From Mesorhizobium sp. DCY119 (GTDB lineage Bacteria; Pseudomonadota; Alphaproteobacteria; Rhizobiales; Rhizobiaceae), in assembly GCF_003590645.1 (NCBI RefSeq), contig NZ_CP031834.1, forward strand, positions 2,604,501 to 2,668,500: a DNA stretch of 64,000 nucleotides, given 5' to 3'. The notes beneath the pieces are model-generated. The model was given only the letters and a program-made list of their open reading frames with translations, was not told where the DNA came from and did no database searches. Made by a program: the position numbers and the translations under genes. Of the stretch, positions 28,913 through 37,094 are shown piece by piece. Numbering within the stretch: position 1 is the first letter of the stretch; each line of letters begins with the position of its first letter.

Positions 28913-29842
28913 ATGAACGAAGCGACGCCACGCCCGGTTCCCCAATCGATCGACGAAACACTCGAGATGCTGACCGGGGCGGATTATGTCGCCGACCGGG
29001 CGCTGGCGACGGTGCTGTTCCTCAGCCTGCGCATGAAACGGCCGCTTTTCCTGGAAGGCGAGGCTGGCGTCGGCAAGACTGAAATCGCCAAGGTTCTGGC
29101 ACAGGCGCTCGGCCGCCGGTTGATCCGGCTGCAATGCTATGAGGGGCTCGACGTTTCCTCGGCCGTCTACGAATGGAACTATGCCGCGCAGATGATCGAA
29201 ATCCGCATGGAGGAAGCCGCCGGCAAGGTCGACCGCTCCGACATGGAACGCAACGTCTTCTCCGAAAAATACCTGATCCGCAGGCCAATTCTCGAAGCGC
29301 TGACCGGCAAGGATGGCGCAGCGCCGGTGTTCCTTATCGACGAACTCGACCGTACTGATGAAGCGTTCGAGGCGTTCCTTCTCGAAATCCTTTCTGATTT
29401 CCAGGTGACGGTGCCGGAGCTGGGCACGATCAAGGCGGAAGAACCGCCCATCGTCATCATCACCACCAACCGCACGCGCGAAATCCATGACGCGCTGAAG
29501 CGGCGCTGCCTCTATCATTGGGTCGATTATCCCGATGCAGAGCGCGAACTGGAAATCGTCAACCGAAAGGTGCCGCAGGCCAATGAGCGGCTTTCGGCCG
29601 AGGTCGTGCGCTTCATCCAGAAATTGCGCGAAATCGAATTGTTCAAGGTGCCCGGCGTTGCGGAGACCATCGACTGGGCGAGCGCTTTGACCGAACTCGA
29701 CAAGGTCGCGCTCGATCCCGAAACCATTTCCGACACGATCGGCGTGCTGTTGAAATACCAGGACGACATAGCGCGCATCGAGCAGGGCGAAGGCCGCCGC
29801 ATCCTCAATGAGGTGAAGGCGGAGCTTTCGGCGGCAGAGTAG
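28913..29842 (+). CDS. MoxR family AAA+ ATPase (CoxD-like)
   Basis: A 309-aa AAA+ ATPase. Walker A GEAGVGKT is at residues 49-56, Walker B VFLIDELD near 139-146, and sensor 1 and the arginine region in IITTNRTREIHDALKRRC. MoxR proteins pair with VWA proteins to mature metalloenzymes; CoxD is required to form the [CuSMoO2] centre of CO dehydrogenase. The VWA gene follows 10 bases downstream. The cluster lacks coxMSL structural genes, so the target enzyme is encoded elsewhere. Confidence 0.92.
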   Translation: MNEATPRPVPQSIDETLEMLTGADYVADRALATVLFLSLRMKRPLFLEGEAGVGKTEIAKVLAQALGRRLIRLQCYEGLDVSSAVYEWNYAAQMIEIRMEEAAGKVDRSDMERNVFSEKYLIRRPILEALTGKDGAAPVFLIDELDRTDEAFEAFLLEILSDFQVTVPELGTIKAEEPPIVIITTNRTREIHDALKRRCLYHWVDYPDAERELEIVNRKVPQANERLSAEVVRFIQKLREIELFKVPGVAETIDWASALTELDKVALDPETISDTIGVLLKYQDDIARIEQGEGRRILNEVKAELSAAE

Positions 29843-29852
29843 ACGGCGGGTG

Positions 29853-31100
29853 ATGGACAATTTTCGTTCCACTCCGAAAACCGCCAAGCCCGAAGGGCGC
29901 ATTGCCGACAACATCGTCTATTTCGCCCGCGCCTTGCGCAAGGCCGGCATGCGCGTCGGGCCGGCTTCGGTCAAGGATGCGATAGAGGCGGTGCTGGTGG
30001 CAGGCATCGGCAGCCGCGACGACTTTTACTGGACCCTGCATGCCGTGCTGGTCTCGCGGCACGAAGACCACGCGACATTTGACGAGGCCTTTCGGCTGTT
30101 CTGGAAATCGCGCGAACTGATCGAGAAGATGATCGCCATGTTTTCGCCGGTTGCGCCCGACAAGCGCGAGAAGCAGAAGCCGCGCACGGCCGAAAACCGG
30201 GTCAGCCAGGCGATGTTCGAGGGCCACGAAAAGAACCAGCCGCCGCGCGAGATTCCCGAGATCGAGATCGATGCGCGCTTCACCGTGTCGGGCAACGAGA
30301 TGCTGCGCGGCAAGGATTTCGCGCAGATGAGCGCTGCCGAGATAAGCGATGCCAAGCGCGCCATCGCCGCTTTGCAACTGCCTTTCGATATGGTCACGAC
30401 ACGGCGCTTCCGGCCCGACACACGCGGTCGTGTCGATCCGCGCGCCATGATGCGTGCCGCCGCCCGCACCGGCGGCGAGCTTATTCTGCCCAAATTCCGT
30501 TCGGCGCGCGAGGTTCATCCGCCGCTGGTGGTTCTGGCCGATATTTCCGGCTCGATGAGCCAGTACACGCGGATTTTCCTGCATTTCCTGCATGCGCTGA
30601 CCGAGAAGCGCCGGCGTGTTCACACTTTTGTCTTTGGCACGCGGCTGACCAATCTGACCCGCCAGATGCGCCATCGCGATCCCGACGAGGCGCTGGCGGA
30701 CAGTTCGGCTGCCGTTCAGGACTGGTCCGGCGGCACGCGCATTGGCGATACGCTGCATGAATTCAACCGGCTGTGGTCGCGCCGCGTGCTCGGGCAGGGC
30801 GCTGTCGTGCTGCTGATTACCGACGGGTTGGAACGGGACGACGTTGCTGGCCTGAGCGAGGAAATGGAGCGGCTGAAAAAATCCTGCCGGCGGCTGATCT
30901 GGCTCAATCCGCTGTTGCGCTTCGACGGTTTCGAGGCCCGCGCCCGTGGCGTTAAGGCGATGCTGCCGCATGTCGACGAGTTTCGACCGGTGCATAATCT
31001 CAACGCGCTGTCCGACCTCTGCGCATCGCTGGACAAGGCGACGACACGCGATGTTGATCCCCGCCGCTGGATGGGGATTGGCAGACCGCATGCAGCATGA
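29853..31100 (+). CDS. VWA domain-containing protein (CoxE-like)
   Basis: A 415-aa protein with an N-terminal CoxE-type helical region and a C-terminal von Willebrand A domain. The metal-dependent adhesion site is intact: DISGSMS at residues 230-236, GGT at 293-295 and TDG at 323-325. It should be the partner of the MoxR ATPase encoded just upstream, together forming a chaperone for a molybdenum hydroxylase. The ATG at 29853 overlaps a GTG start at 29850; the ATG is preferred. It is cytoplasmic. Confidence 0.92.
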   Translation: MDNFRSTPKTAKPEGRIADNIVYFARALRKAGMRVGPASVKDAIEAVLVAGIGSRDDFYWTLHAVLVSRHEDHATFDEAFRLFWKSRELIEKMIAMFSPVAPDKREKQKPRTAENRVSQAMFEGHEKNQPPREIPEIEIDARFTVSGNEMLRGKDFAQMSAAEISDAKRAIAALQLPFDMVTTRRFRPDTRGRVDPRAMMRAAARTGGELILPKFRSAREVHPPLVVLADISGSMSQYTRIFLHFLHALTEKRRRVHTFVFGTRLTNLTRQMRHRDPDEALADSSAAVQDWSGGTRIGDTLHEFNRLWSRRVLGQGAVVLLITDGLERDDVAGLSEEMERLKKSCRRLIWLNPLLRFDGFEARARGVKAMLPHVDEFRPVHNLNALSDLCASLDKATTRDVDPRRWMGIGRPHAA

Positions 31101-31162
31101 CCATATTTGTCGTCTGACGGTTTCGGAAAAGACCGTGTTCAATGAGAATCTGAGGGAGCGTC

Positions 31163-31501
31163 ATGCAAAACACAGCGCATCTCGATGAAAGCCGCGATCC
31201 GCTGATTATCGCGGAAGGCTGGATGAAGGACGGCAAGGACGTCGCCATCGCCACCGTTGTCGAAACCTGGGGCTCGGCGCCGCGTCCGGTCGGCAGTCAT
31301 CTGGTCATCGACGCAGAAGGCAATTTTCACGGCTCGGTGTCGGGCGGTTGCGTCGAAGGCGCGGTCGTGTCTGAGGCTGCGGATGTGATCGAGGGCGGCA
31401 AGCCGCGCATGCTCGAATTCGGCGTTGCCGACGAGACCGCCTGGCAGGTAGGGCTTTCCTGCGGTGGGCACATCAAAGTCTATGTCGAGCGACTGGGATA
31501 A
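31163..31501 (+). CDS. XdhC/CoxI family protein, N-terminal domain only
   Basis: A 112-aa protein equal to the first domain of XdhC (VVETWGSAPRPVGSHLVIDAEGNFHGSVSGGCVEGAVVSEA ... LSCGGHIKVYVERLG). XdhC binds the molybdenum cofactor, protects it, helps its sulfuration and hands it to xanthine dehydrogenase-type enzymes. Here the usual single protein is split: the Rossmann part is the next gene, 6 bases downstream. Split forms are also seen near other cox genes. Confidence 0.88.
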   Translation: MQNTAHLDESRDPLIIAEGWMKDGKDVAIATVVETWGSAPRPVGSHLVIDAEGNFHGSVSGGCVEGAVVSEAADVIEGGKPRMLEFGVADETAWQVGLSCGGHIKVYVERLG

Positions 31502-31507
31502 CGGCGC

Positions 31508-32218
31508 ATGGACCCGCTGCATCTGAAAAAGCTGAACACTGAGCGCCGGGCGCGCCGTGCCGCGATCCTTGTCACCGATCTGGGCGATGGCCGCGACCGC
31601 ATCGTGCGCGAGGGCGACACGGTTGCGGGCGAACTTGGCGAGGCGATTGCAAAGGCGTTTCGCAGCGGCAATTCCGGTTCGGTCGTGGCCGAAGGCCGGA
31701 ATTTTTTCCTGAACGTCCATCTGCCACAGCCCCGGCTGGTGGTGATCGGAGCGGTCCATATCAGCCAGGCATTGGCACCGATGGCGCAGATTGCCGGTTA
31801 TCCGCTTGAAATCATCGATCCGCGCACGGCCTTCGCGACCGACGATCGCTTTCCCGACGTGACGCTGTTTGCCGAATGGCCGGAAGATGTTCTGAAGACG
31901 CACCCGCTCGACAGCTACACGGCTTTGGCAGCGCTGACGCATGACCCGAAGATCGATGACTTTGCACTAAAGGCTGCACTCGACGCCGATTGCTTCTATA
32001 TCGGCGCGTTGGGCAGCCGCAAAACCCATGCAAAGCGAGTCGAACGGCTGATGGCCATGGGCGCGCCGAACGAGGGTATCGAAAAAATCCACGCGCCGAT
32101 CGGGCTCGACATAGGCTCGGCCAGCCCAGCTGAAATCGCCGTTGCCGTGCTGGCGGAAGTCATTCGCGCCTTCCGTTCGCGCGGGACGGCAAGGTTGCCA
32201 AAGGGCCAGGCGGCGTGA
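31508..32218 (+). CDS. XdhC/CoxI family protein, Rossmann-domain part
   Basis: A 236-aa protein with the XdhC C-terminal Rossmann domain: LVVIGAVHISQALAPMAQIAGYPLEIIDPRTAFAT and DCFYIGALGSRKTHAKRVERLMAMG, ending with IGLDIGSASPAEIAVAVLAEVIRAFR. It probably acts with the preceding small XdhC protein in loading molybdenum cofactor. The next gene starts by a 4-base GTGA overlap, which shows translational coupling to the fused molybdopterin-binding/nucleotidyltransferase. Confidence 0.9.
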   Translation: MDPLHLKKLNTERRARRAAILVTDLGDGRDRIVREGDTVAGELGEAIAKAFRSGNSGSVVAEGRNFFLNVHLPQPRLVVIGAVHISQALAPMAQIAGYPLEIIDPRTAFATDDRFPDVTLFAEWPEDVLKTHPLDSYTALAALTHDPKIDDFALKAALDADCFYIGALGSRKTHAKRVERLMAMGAPNEGIEKIHAPIGLDIGSASPAEIAVAVLAEVIRAFRSRGTARLPKGQAA

Positions 32219-33828
32219 AGTTCGGGGCGATCCGCACCGAAGACGCAAAAGGCGCCATACTGGCGCATTCTGTCTCCGTGGGTGAAAGGCGTTTGCGCAA
32301 GGCGCATGTGCTGTCGGCCGAAGATATCGCCGCGCTGACTGCAGCCGGGGTTCGCGAACTCGTCGTTGCAAGGCTCGATCCGGGCGACCTCGGCGAGGAC
32401 CAGGCGGCCGATCGCATCGCCAAAAAGCTCTCGGCCGACAACATCGAGACCAAGCCGGCGGCTACCGGCCGTGTCAATCTTCACGCCGAGGCTTCCGGCG
32501 TCTTTACCGTCGACAAGGCGACGATCGATGCGATCAATGCCGTCGATCCCGCAATCACGATTGCAACCGTTGCCCAATATGCCGAGGTCGAGAAAGGCCA
32601 GATGGTTGCGACCATCAAGATCATTCCGTTTGCGGTCTCGAGCGATCTGGTCGAGCGGGTAATCGGGCTGGTGAATTCAGCCCAAGTCTTGGCCGTCCAT
32701 CCATTTCGGCCGAGGCGCATCGGGCTTGTCCAGACCATGCTTCCCGGCCTGAAGGAAAGCGTGCTGAACAAGACGGCGAACATTACGGCCGCGCGCTTCG
32801 CCCGATCGCAAAGCCGGATCACGCAGGAGCGGCGAACGCCGCACGAAACCGGTGCGGTGAAGCAGGCCGTCGAAGAGTTGTTGGGCGACAACGACATGGT
32901 CGTCGTCTTCGGCGCATCCGCAATGAGCGATTTCGAGGATGTCATTCCAGCAGCGATCGTCCAGGCCGGCGGCAAGGTCGTTCGCGCGGGCATGCCGGTC
33001 GATCCCGGCAATCTGCTTGTTCTTGGCGAGGTTGGCGGCAAGCCGGTCATCGGCGCGCCGGGCTGCGCCCGCAGCCCCAAGGAAAACGGTTTCGACTGGG
33101 TGCTGGATCGCGTGATTGCGGGTCTGCCGGTTACCGATATGGACATTGCCGGCATGGGTGTCGGCGGCCTGCTGATGGAAATCCCGACACGGCCGCAGCC
33201 GCGCGAGATAGGCGAGAAACCGCGCAACCCGAAAGTCTATGTCGTGCTGCTTGCCGCAGGCAGGTCCAGCCGCATGGGCGGGCCGAACAAGCTGATGGCG
33301 CTGTTCGACCAGAAGCCGTTGATCAGGCAAAGCGCTGAACGCGCGATTGCGTCTCGAACTGCCGGCACCATCGTCGTCACCGGCCATCAGGCCGACCGGA
33401 TTGAAAGAACGCTTGCCGGGCTCGATATACGGCTTACGCACAATGCGGATTTCGTGTCGGGGCTCTCTTCTTCGCTGAAAGCCGGCATCGCAGCCTTGCC
33501 TGACGATGCTGCCGGTGCGCTGGTGGTGCTTGGCGACATGCCGGCGGTAACCGCTGCCGATCTCGATCATATGGTCGAGGCGTTCAGGCGGTCCGGGGCG
33601 CAGTCGATCGTGCGCGCCACGCATGACGGCAAGCGTGGAAATCCGGTCCTTCTGCCGCGTGCGCTTTTCCCTGTGGTGGCGACATTGCAGGGCGACACTG
33701 GCGCGCGCCATATCGTCGAGGCCGAGGGTGCCGACGTTATTGATGTGGAGATCGGCGCAGGTGCCGCGATCGACGTCGACACGCGCGACGCCATGGTGGA
33801 AGCTGGCGGCATCCTGCAGGAAACCTGA
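32215..33828 (+). CDS. Molybdopterin-binding domain fused to MobA/MocA-type nucleotidyltransferase
   Basis: A 537-aa two-domain protein. Residues 1 to about 330 resemble MoeA/MogA-type molybdopterin-binding proteins (VVFGASAMSDFEDVIPAAIV near 230-249; GAPGCARSP near 280-288). Residues about 341-537 are a MobA-like NTP transferase with LLAAGRSSRMGGPNKLMALF, VVLGDMPAVTAADLD and GNPVLLPRALFP, as in MocA, which makes molybdopterin cytosine dinucleotide for CO-dehydrogenase-type enzymes. The fusion probably binds molybdopterin and caps it with CMP. It starts with GTG overlapping the XdhC stop. Confidence 0.88.
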   Translation: MKFGAIRTEDAKGAILAHSVSVGERRLRKAHVLSAEDIAALTAAGVRELVVARLDPGDLGEDQAADRIAKKLSADNIETKPAATGRVNLHAEASGVFTVDKATIDAINAVDPAITIATVAQYAEVEKGQMVATIKIIPFAVSSDLVERVIGLVNSAQVLAVHPFRPRRIGLVQTMLPGLKESVLNKTANITAARFARSQSRITQERRTPHETGAVKQAVEELLGDNDMVVVFGASAMSDFEDVIPAAIVQAGGKVVRAGMPVDPGNLLVLGEVGGKPVIGAPGCARSPKENGFDWVLDRVIAGLPVTDMDIAGMGVGGLLMEIPTRPQPREIGEKPRNPKVYVVLLAAGRSSRMGGPNKLMALFDQKPLIRQSAERAIASRTAGTIVVTGHQADRIERTLAGLDIRLTHNADFVSGLSSSLKAGIAALPDDAAGALVVLGDMPAVTAADLDHMVEAFRRSGAQSIVRATHDGKRGNPVLLPRALFPVVATLQGDTGARHIVEAEGADVIDVEIGAGAAIDVDTRDAMVEAGGILQET

Positions 33829-33840
33829 GAAGCGAGGCTC

Positions 33841-34737
33841 ATGATTTTCAAGACCCTGTTGCGCGGAGCGCTGGTGTCCGCGCTGTTTCTGGCGGATGCT
33901 CCGTCGCTCGCTGTTGCCGACGGTTTGACGCTTTCTCCCTTCAAGGACGAGCTGTTTGCCTATCCGGGTATCCTGTCCACCGCGCAGGGCGGCGCCTATA
34001 CCGTGGTCGACTATCGCGAGATGCGCGACATCAATGAGCGCGACGAGATTCCCGAACGGCGCGTGCGCGGCAAATATGTTTCCACCGGCGTTCGCAAGGT
34101 CCAGAAGGATCTGGTGCTGAAGACCGACAGCGGCGACATCCGGCACTTCGCGGTGGGTAGCCTTCAGAATGCCAAGCTGATTACGGTCTATCTGCACGGG
34201 CAGGGCGGCAGCCGTAAGCAGGGCGTCGATGATTTCACCTTCGGTGGCAATTTCAACCGGGTGAAGAACCTGATGGCCGCGAATGGCGGCCTGTATCTTT
34301 CGCCCGATTTCCCGGATTTCGGCGACAAGGGTGCCGCGCAGATTTCCGCGCTGATCGCGCATTACGCCGATCAGTCGCCCGGCGCGCCGGTGTTCGTGGC
34401 CTGCGGTTCGATGGGCGGTGCTTTATGCTGGAAGCTTGCCGGTGACAAAGCTATCGCGCCCCGGATATCCGGGCTGCTGCTGCTTGGCTCGCTCTGGGAC
34501 GACGGCTTTTTGTCGAGCCCGGCGTTCAAGCGCAAGGTGCCGGTTTTCTTCGGGCAGGGCAGCAAGGACCCGGTCTTTCCCATCGACAGCCAGGAGGCAT
34601 TCTTCCGGTCTATTTCCGCCAAGTCGCCCGGCTATCCAACCCGCTTCGTCCGTTTCGAGACCGGCACGCATGGCACGCCAATCCGCATGACGGACTGGCG
34701 CGAGGTTTTGAATTGGATGCTTTCTCTCAAGCGATGA
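33841..34737 (+). CDS. Secreted alpha/beta hydrolase
   Basis: A 298-aa protein with a Sec signal (about residues 1-27) and an alpha/beta hydrolase fold. The oxyanion region is LITVYLHGQGGSRKQG, the nucleophile Ser is in VFVACGSMGGAL, a likely Asp is in GQGSKDPVFP and the His is in TGTHGTPIRM. It is probably a periplasmic esterase. It follows the Cox-type cluster by 12 bases on the same strand and seems to be its last gene, though no known maturation role fits a secreted hydrolase. Confidence 0.82.
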   Translation: MIFKTLLRGALVSALFLADAPSLAVADGLTLSPFKDELFAYPGILSTAQGGAYTVVDYREMRDINERDEIPERRVRGKYVSTGVRKVQKDLVLKTDSGDIRHFAVGSLQNAKLITVYLHGQGGSRKQGVDDFTFGGNFNRVKNLMAANGGLYLSPDFPDFGDKGAAQISALIAHYADQSPGAPVFVACGSMGGALCWKLAGDKAIAPRISGLLLLGSLWDDGFLSSPAFKRKVPVFFGQGSKDPVFPIDSQEAFFRSISAKSPGYPTRFVRFETGTHGTPIRMTDWREVLNWMLSLKR

Positions 34738-34776
34738 CGCTATCCCATTGTTTCGCGTTCATTTTTGAAGCGCGAA

Positions 34777-35820
34777 TTAAGGGGCCGTATTGTAGTCGAC
34801 GACCGACTCTGGGTTGATTTCACCGTCATAGGAAGCATCAACGTCGTATTGCACGAGCGTAAAATCGCCGTTGCGGAACAGCCATGTGCCGTTTGATGAT
34901 GCGTCGCCCACGCCGCGCCATTTTCCATTCGACATGATGGTTTTCGTGGCTTCGTCGTAGGATGAGTTGATGAGCTGGTTTTCGCTGCGGTAACCGATGA
35001 CGTTGATCGCCTCGACCTTGCCTTCGCTGTTCCCGCCTTCGTAATGGATGTCGAGTTCGGGCGTCGCAAAATGCAGTTCGCGCACGCCGTTCGTCTCGTC
35101 GGCCAGATAGTAGACGTGGATTTCATTATAGGCGCCGGCCAGGCAGAAAAAGCGGAAAAGCCGCGCCTTCTGTTCAGGGTCGCTTTCGGCGCTGCCGGCG
35201 GGATGAAACGAGATTGTGTGCTCCTCGGGCTTTATCGCGTCGTCAGGCTGGCCGGGCGCGAGCGAGGTGCATTGTTTTGAGTGGGTCGCGGCAAATGCGT
35301 TCCTGGCCTCTTCCAGAACCGCATCCTTCGGCGCAGGCGTTGGCCCGTCACCGCAAGATGCGGGCAGGGCTTCCTCCAGCGGCTTGTCGCTCGGCTTCAG
35401 ATCGCCTTTTTCTATGCGCAGGCCGGTAAAGGTCTGTTCCTGTAACTGAGGGTTCACGAGACGCGCGGTGTAGCAACCGGCGAACACGGCCTCGCTGCCG
35501 TCTTTCTTGCGGGCAAGGACCGCGGCGGGAATGCTGAAATAGGTGCTGCCGGCGGCCCCTTCGGCGCTGGCTTCGCCAGTGACGACCTGCACCTCTTCGG
35601 TGTTCTCGTAACCCTTGACGAAGGCCTCATAATCTTTCGCAGGCTTGGTATCGCCGAAATAGTCCCAGGCGCGGGAATATTCCTGGCGGTTCACTGCATT
35701 GTACAGCGACTTGATAAGAGAGGCGGCATCCGAACGGTCGTCGAGATAGGTTGGCTCGGCGGCCATCGCCGAAGCGGCAGCCAGACACGAAGCAAGGGCG
35801 GCGAGCACTATTCGTTTCAT
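34777..35820 (-). CDS. DUF1176 secreted protein
   Basis: A 347-aa protein with a Sec signal (MKRIVLAALASCLAAASAMA) and a C-terminal DUF1176-like half (KQCTSLAPGQPDDAIKPEEHTISFHP ... LFRFFCLAGAYNEIHVYYLADETNGVRELHFA), preceded by a region that resembles a small NTF2-like domain (SLIKSLYNAVNRQEYSRAWDYFGDTKPAKDYEAFVKGYE). Function is unknown; it is predicted periplasmic. The ATG at 35820 is used rather than the earlier in-frame start that adds MGDSR. It is convergent with the secreted hydrolase. Confidence 0.83.
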   Translation of the reverse strand: MKRIVLAALASCLAAASAMAAEPTYLDDRSDAASLIKSLYNAVNRQEYSRAWDYFGDTKPAKDYEAFVKGYENTEEVQVVTGEASAEGAAGSTYFSIPAAVLARKKDGSEAVFAGCYTARLVNPQLQEQTFTGLRIEKGDLKPSDKPLEEALPASCGDGPTPAPKDAVLEEARNAFAATHSKQCTSLAPGQPDDAIKPEEHTISFHPAGSAESDPEQKARLFRFFCLAGAYNEIHVYYLADETNGVRELHFATPELDIHYEGGNSEGKVEAINVIGYRSENQLINSSYDEATKTIMSNGKWRGVGDASSNGTWLFRNGDFTLVQYDVDASYDGEINPESVVDYNTAP

Positions 35821-35934
35821 CCGCGAATCTCCCATTCAGCGGATAGTATCGGCCACGGAATGCGGCGCGGTCGTGACGGCCAAGCATCTGTAGCAAAAGT
35901 CGTCCCGGCGCGAGGCGCCGGAAACTATTAGCTA

Positions 35935-36099
35935 TTATTTGAGAGCCATCTCGCGAGCGATACGTGGAAAATCGGCAGGCTTCACGCCGATGTCGGCACG
36001 GTCTGCATTGCTCATCGCGTCGAGCATCTGGAACGCGGCGCGATAGCGGTTGTTTTCCCGGTGACGCCGGCTGGTGAACATTTCAGTCAGGAACTTCAT
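35935..36099 (-). CDS. DUF1127-like small basic protein
   Basis: A 54-aa gene: MKFLTEMFTSRRHRENNRYRAAFQMLDAMSNADRADIGVKPADFPRIAREMALK. The pattern (short basic N-terminus, then LDxMSxADRADIGVxxxDFPRIAREMA) matches the DUF1127 group. It is separate from the first DUF1127 gene at 16826 and shorter. The upstream region has an AT-rich perfect dyad (36132-36150) that overlaps a TATATT-like -10. Small DUF1127 proteins have been linked to phosphate and carbon metabolism in agrobacteria; the role here is unknown. Confidence 0.75.
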   Translation of the reverse strand: MKFLTEMFTSRRHRENNRYRAAFQMLDAMSNADRADIGVKPADFPRIAREMALK

Positions 36100-36131
36100 G
36101 ATCAGGACCCTTGGTTGGTCCTCCCACGATC

Positions 36132-36150
36132 AATATAATCGATTTATATT
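36132..36150. promoter_or_regulatory. AT-rich inverted repeat upstream of the 54-aa DUF1127 gene
   Basis: AATATAA-TCGAT-TTATATT is a perfect dyad 33-51 bases before the start codon and covers a possible -10 element (TATATT on the minus strand). It stands out in a GC-rich neighbourhood and is a candidate operator or promoter. Confidence 0.45.
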
Positions 36151-36388
36151 CCTTGTGCAGGGCAGCATTTGCATGGCTGCCATGTGTTTCGTCGAATCCC
36201 GGCTGAAACTTTCTTCCGCGCGGCTCGTATCTTCCTATGCCGGCCGAAAGCCGGTTTTTCCTCGTCGCAAGACGAATTCGGGCTGCACTTCGGTGTGGCC
36301 CATTTTTTGGCAGGTGCTGTCTGCATGAAACGGACTGCACCTAAATTTCTCCTCATCACGCCAAGCTATTTTTAACGAGCGCTGTCCT

Positions 36389-36928
36389 ATGGTCGGGAGC
36401 GAAATGGCCAGTCGCGCGTTGACGGCAGAGGAGGCTGTCTTGGGAACGAACACCAACCGCGATTTCGCCTCGCTGCTTGACGATCTCTTCGTCAACCCGG
36501 CGCCATTCGAGGAGGCATCTCCTCCACCATCGGTTCCGTTCGACTATATGTCCGTTGCCGATGAGCTTCATTCCGGTCGTATCAAAGTCTCGACTGAGAC
36601 GGCTACCGCCGAATATCGCGACGCTTCCGAGAATTTCGAGGCAGGCTTTGCCGCGTTGCTCTCAAATCTCGATCGATTGGCAGCGGACGAGGTGGCCGAG
36701 ATCGAAAAGCTGCCGCCGATTGACCCCGAGGCGATTGCCAAGGAACTTGGATTGGCGGCGGCAAAAGCGAGTGCCGATTTCGGACGGCTTCGCCGGAGTT
36801 TTGCCTTCCACAATCATCCCGACCGCGTGGCCCCGCATCTGCGCCAGCGCGCCATGGTGCGCATGCAGGTTGCCAACATGCTGATCGACGACGCCAAGCG
36901 GCGCGCCGCCAAGCCGACCAAACGCTGA
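36389..36928 (+). CDS. J-domain-like protein with HPD motif, function unknown
   Basis: A 179-aa protein without signal peptide. The last 60 residues look like part of a DnaJ J-domain: LRRSFAFHNHPDRVAPHLRQRAMVRMQVANMLIDDAKRR, with the HPD triad that stimulates DnaK ATPase activity. The N-terminal part is acidic and of low complexity. It may be a co-chaperone adapter with a degenerate J-domain. The start could be the ATG at 36389 or the one at 36404. The next gene begins 166 bases downstream. Confidence 0.72.
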   Translation: MVGSEMASRALTAEEAVLGTNTNRDFASLLDDLFVNPAPFEEASPPPSVPFDYMSVADELHSGRIKVSTETATAEYRDASENFEAGFAALLSNLDRLAADEVAEIEKLPPIDPEAIAKELGLAAAKASADFGRLRRSFAFHNHPDRVAPHLRQRAMVRMQVANMLIDDAKRRAAKPTKR

Positions 36929-37094
36929 CGCCCAGATTTTTACGCATTTGCCCGGACGGTGAGGAAAGCATTTTCCCGGTCGGCGAGGAAATTTGGCCTG
37001 CCGCTGCTTGGCGACGGGGCTGTCCCCGGTTTATGCTGAGGCCTCCTTCCCAGCGTGACCACGCAAAATACCCTTCCAGTTCCGGAGATTTTCC

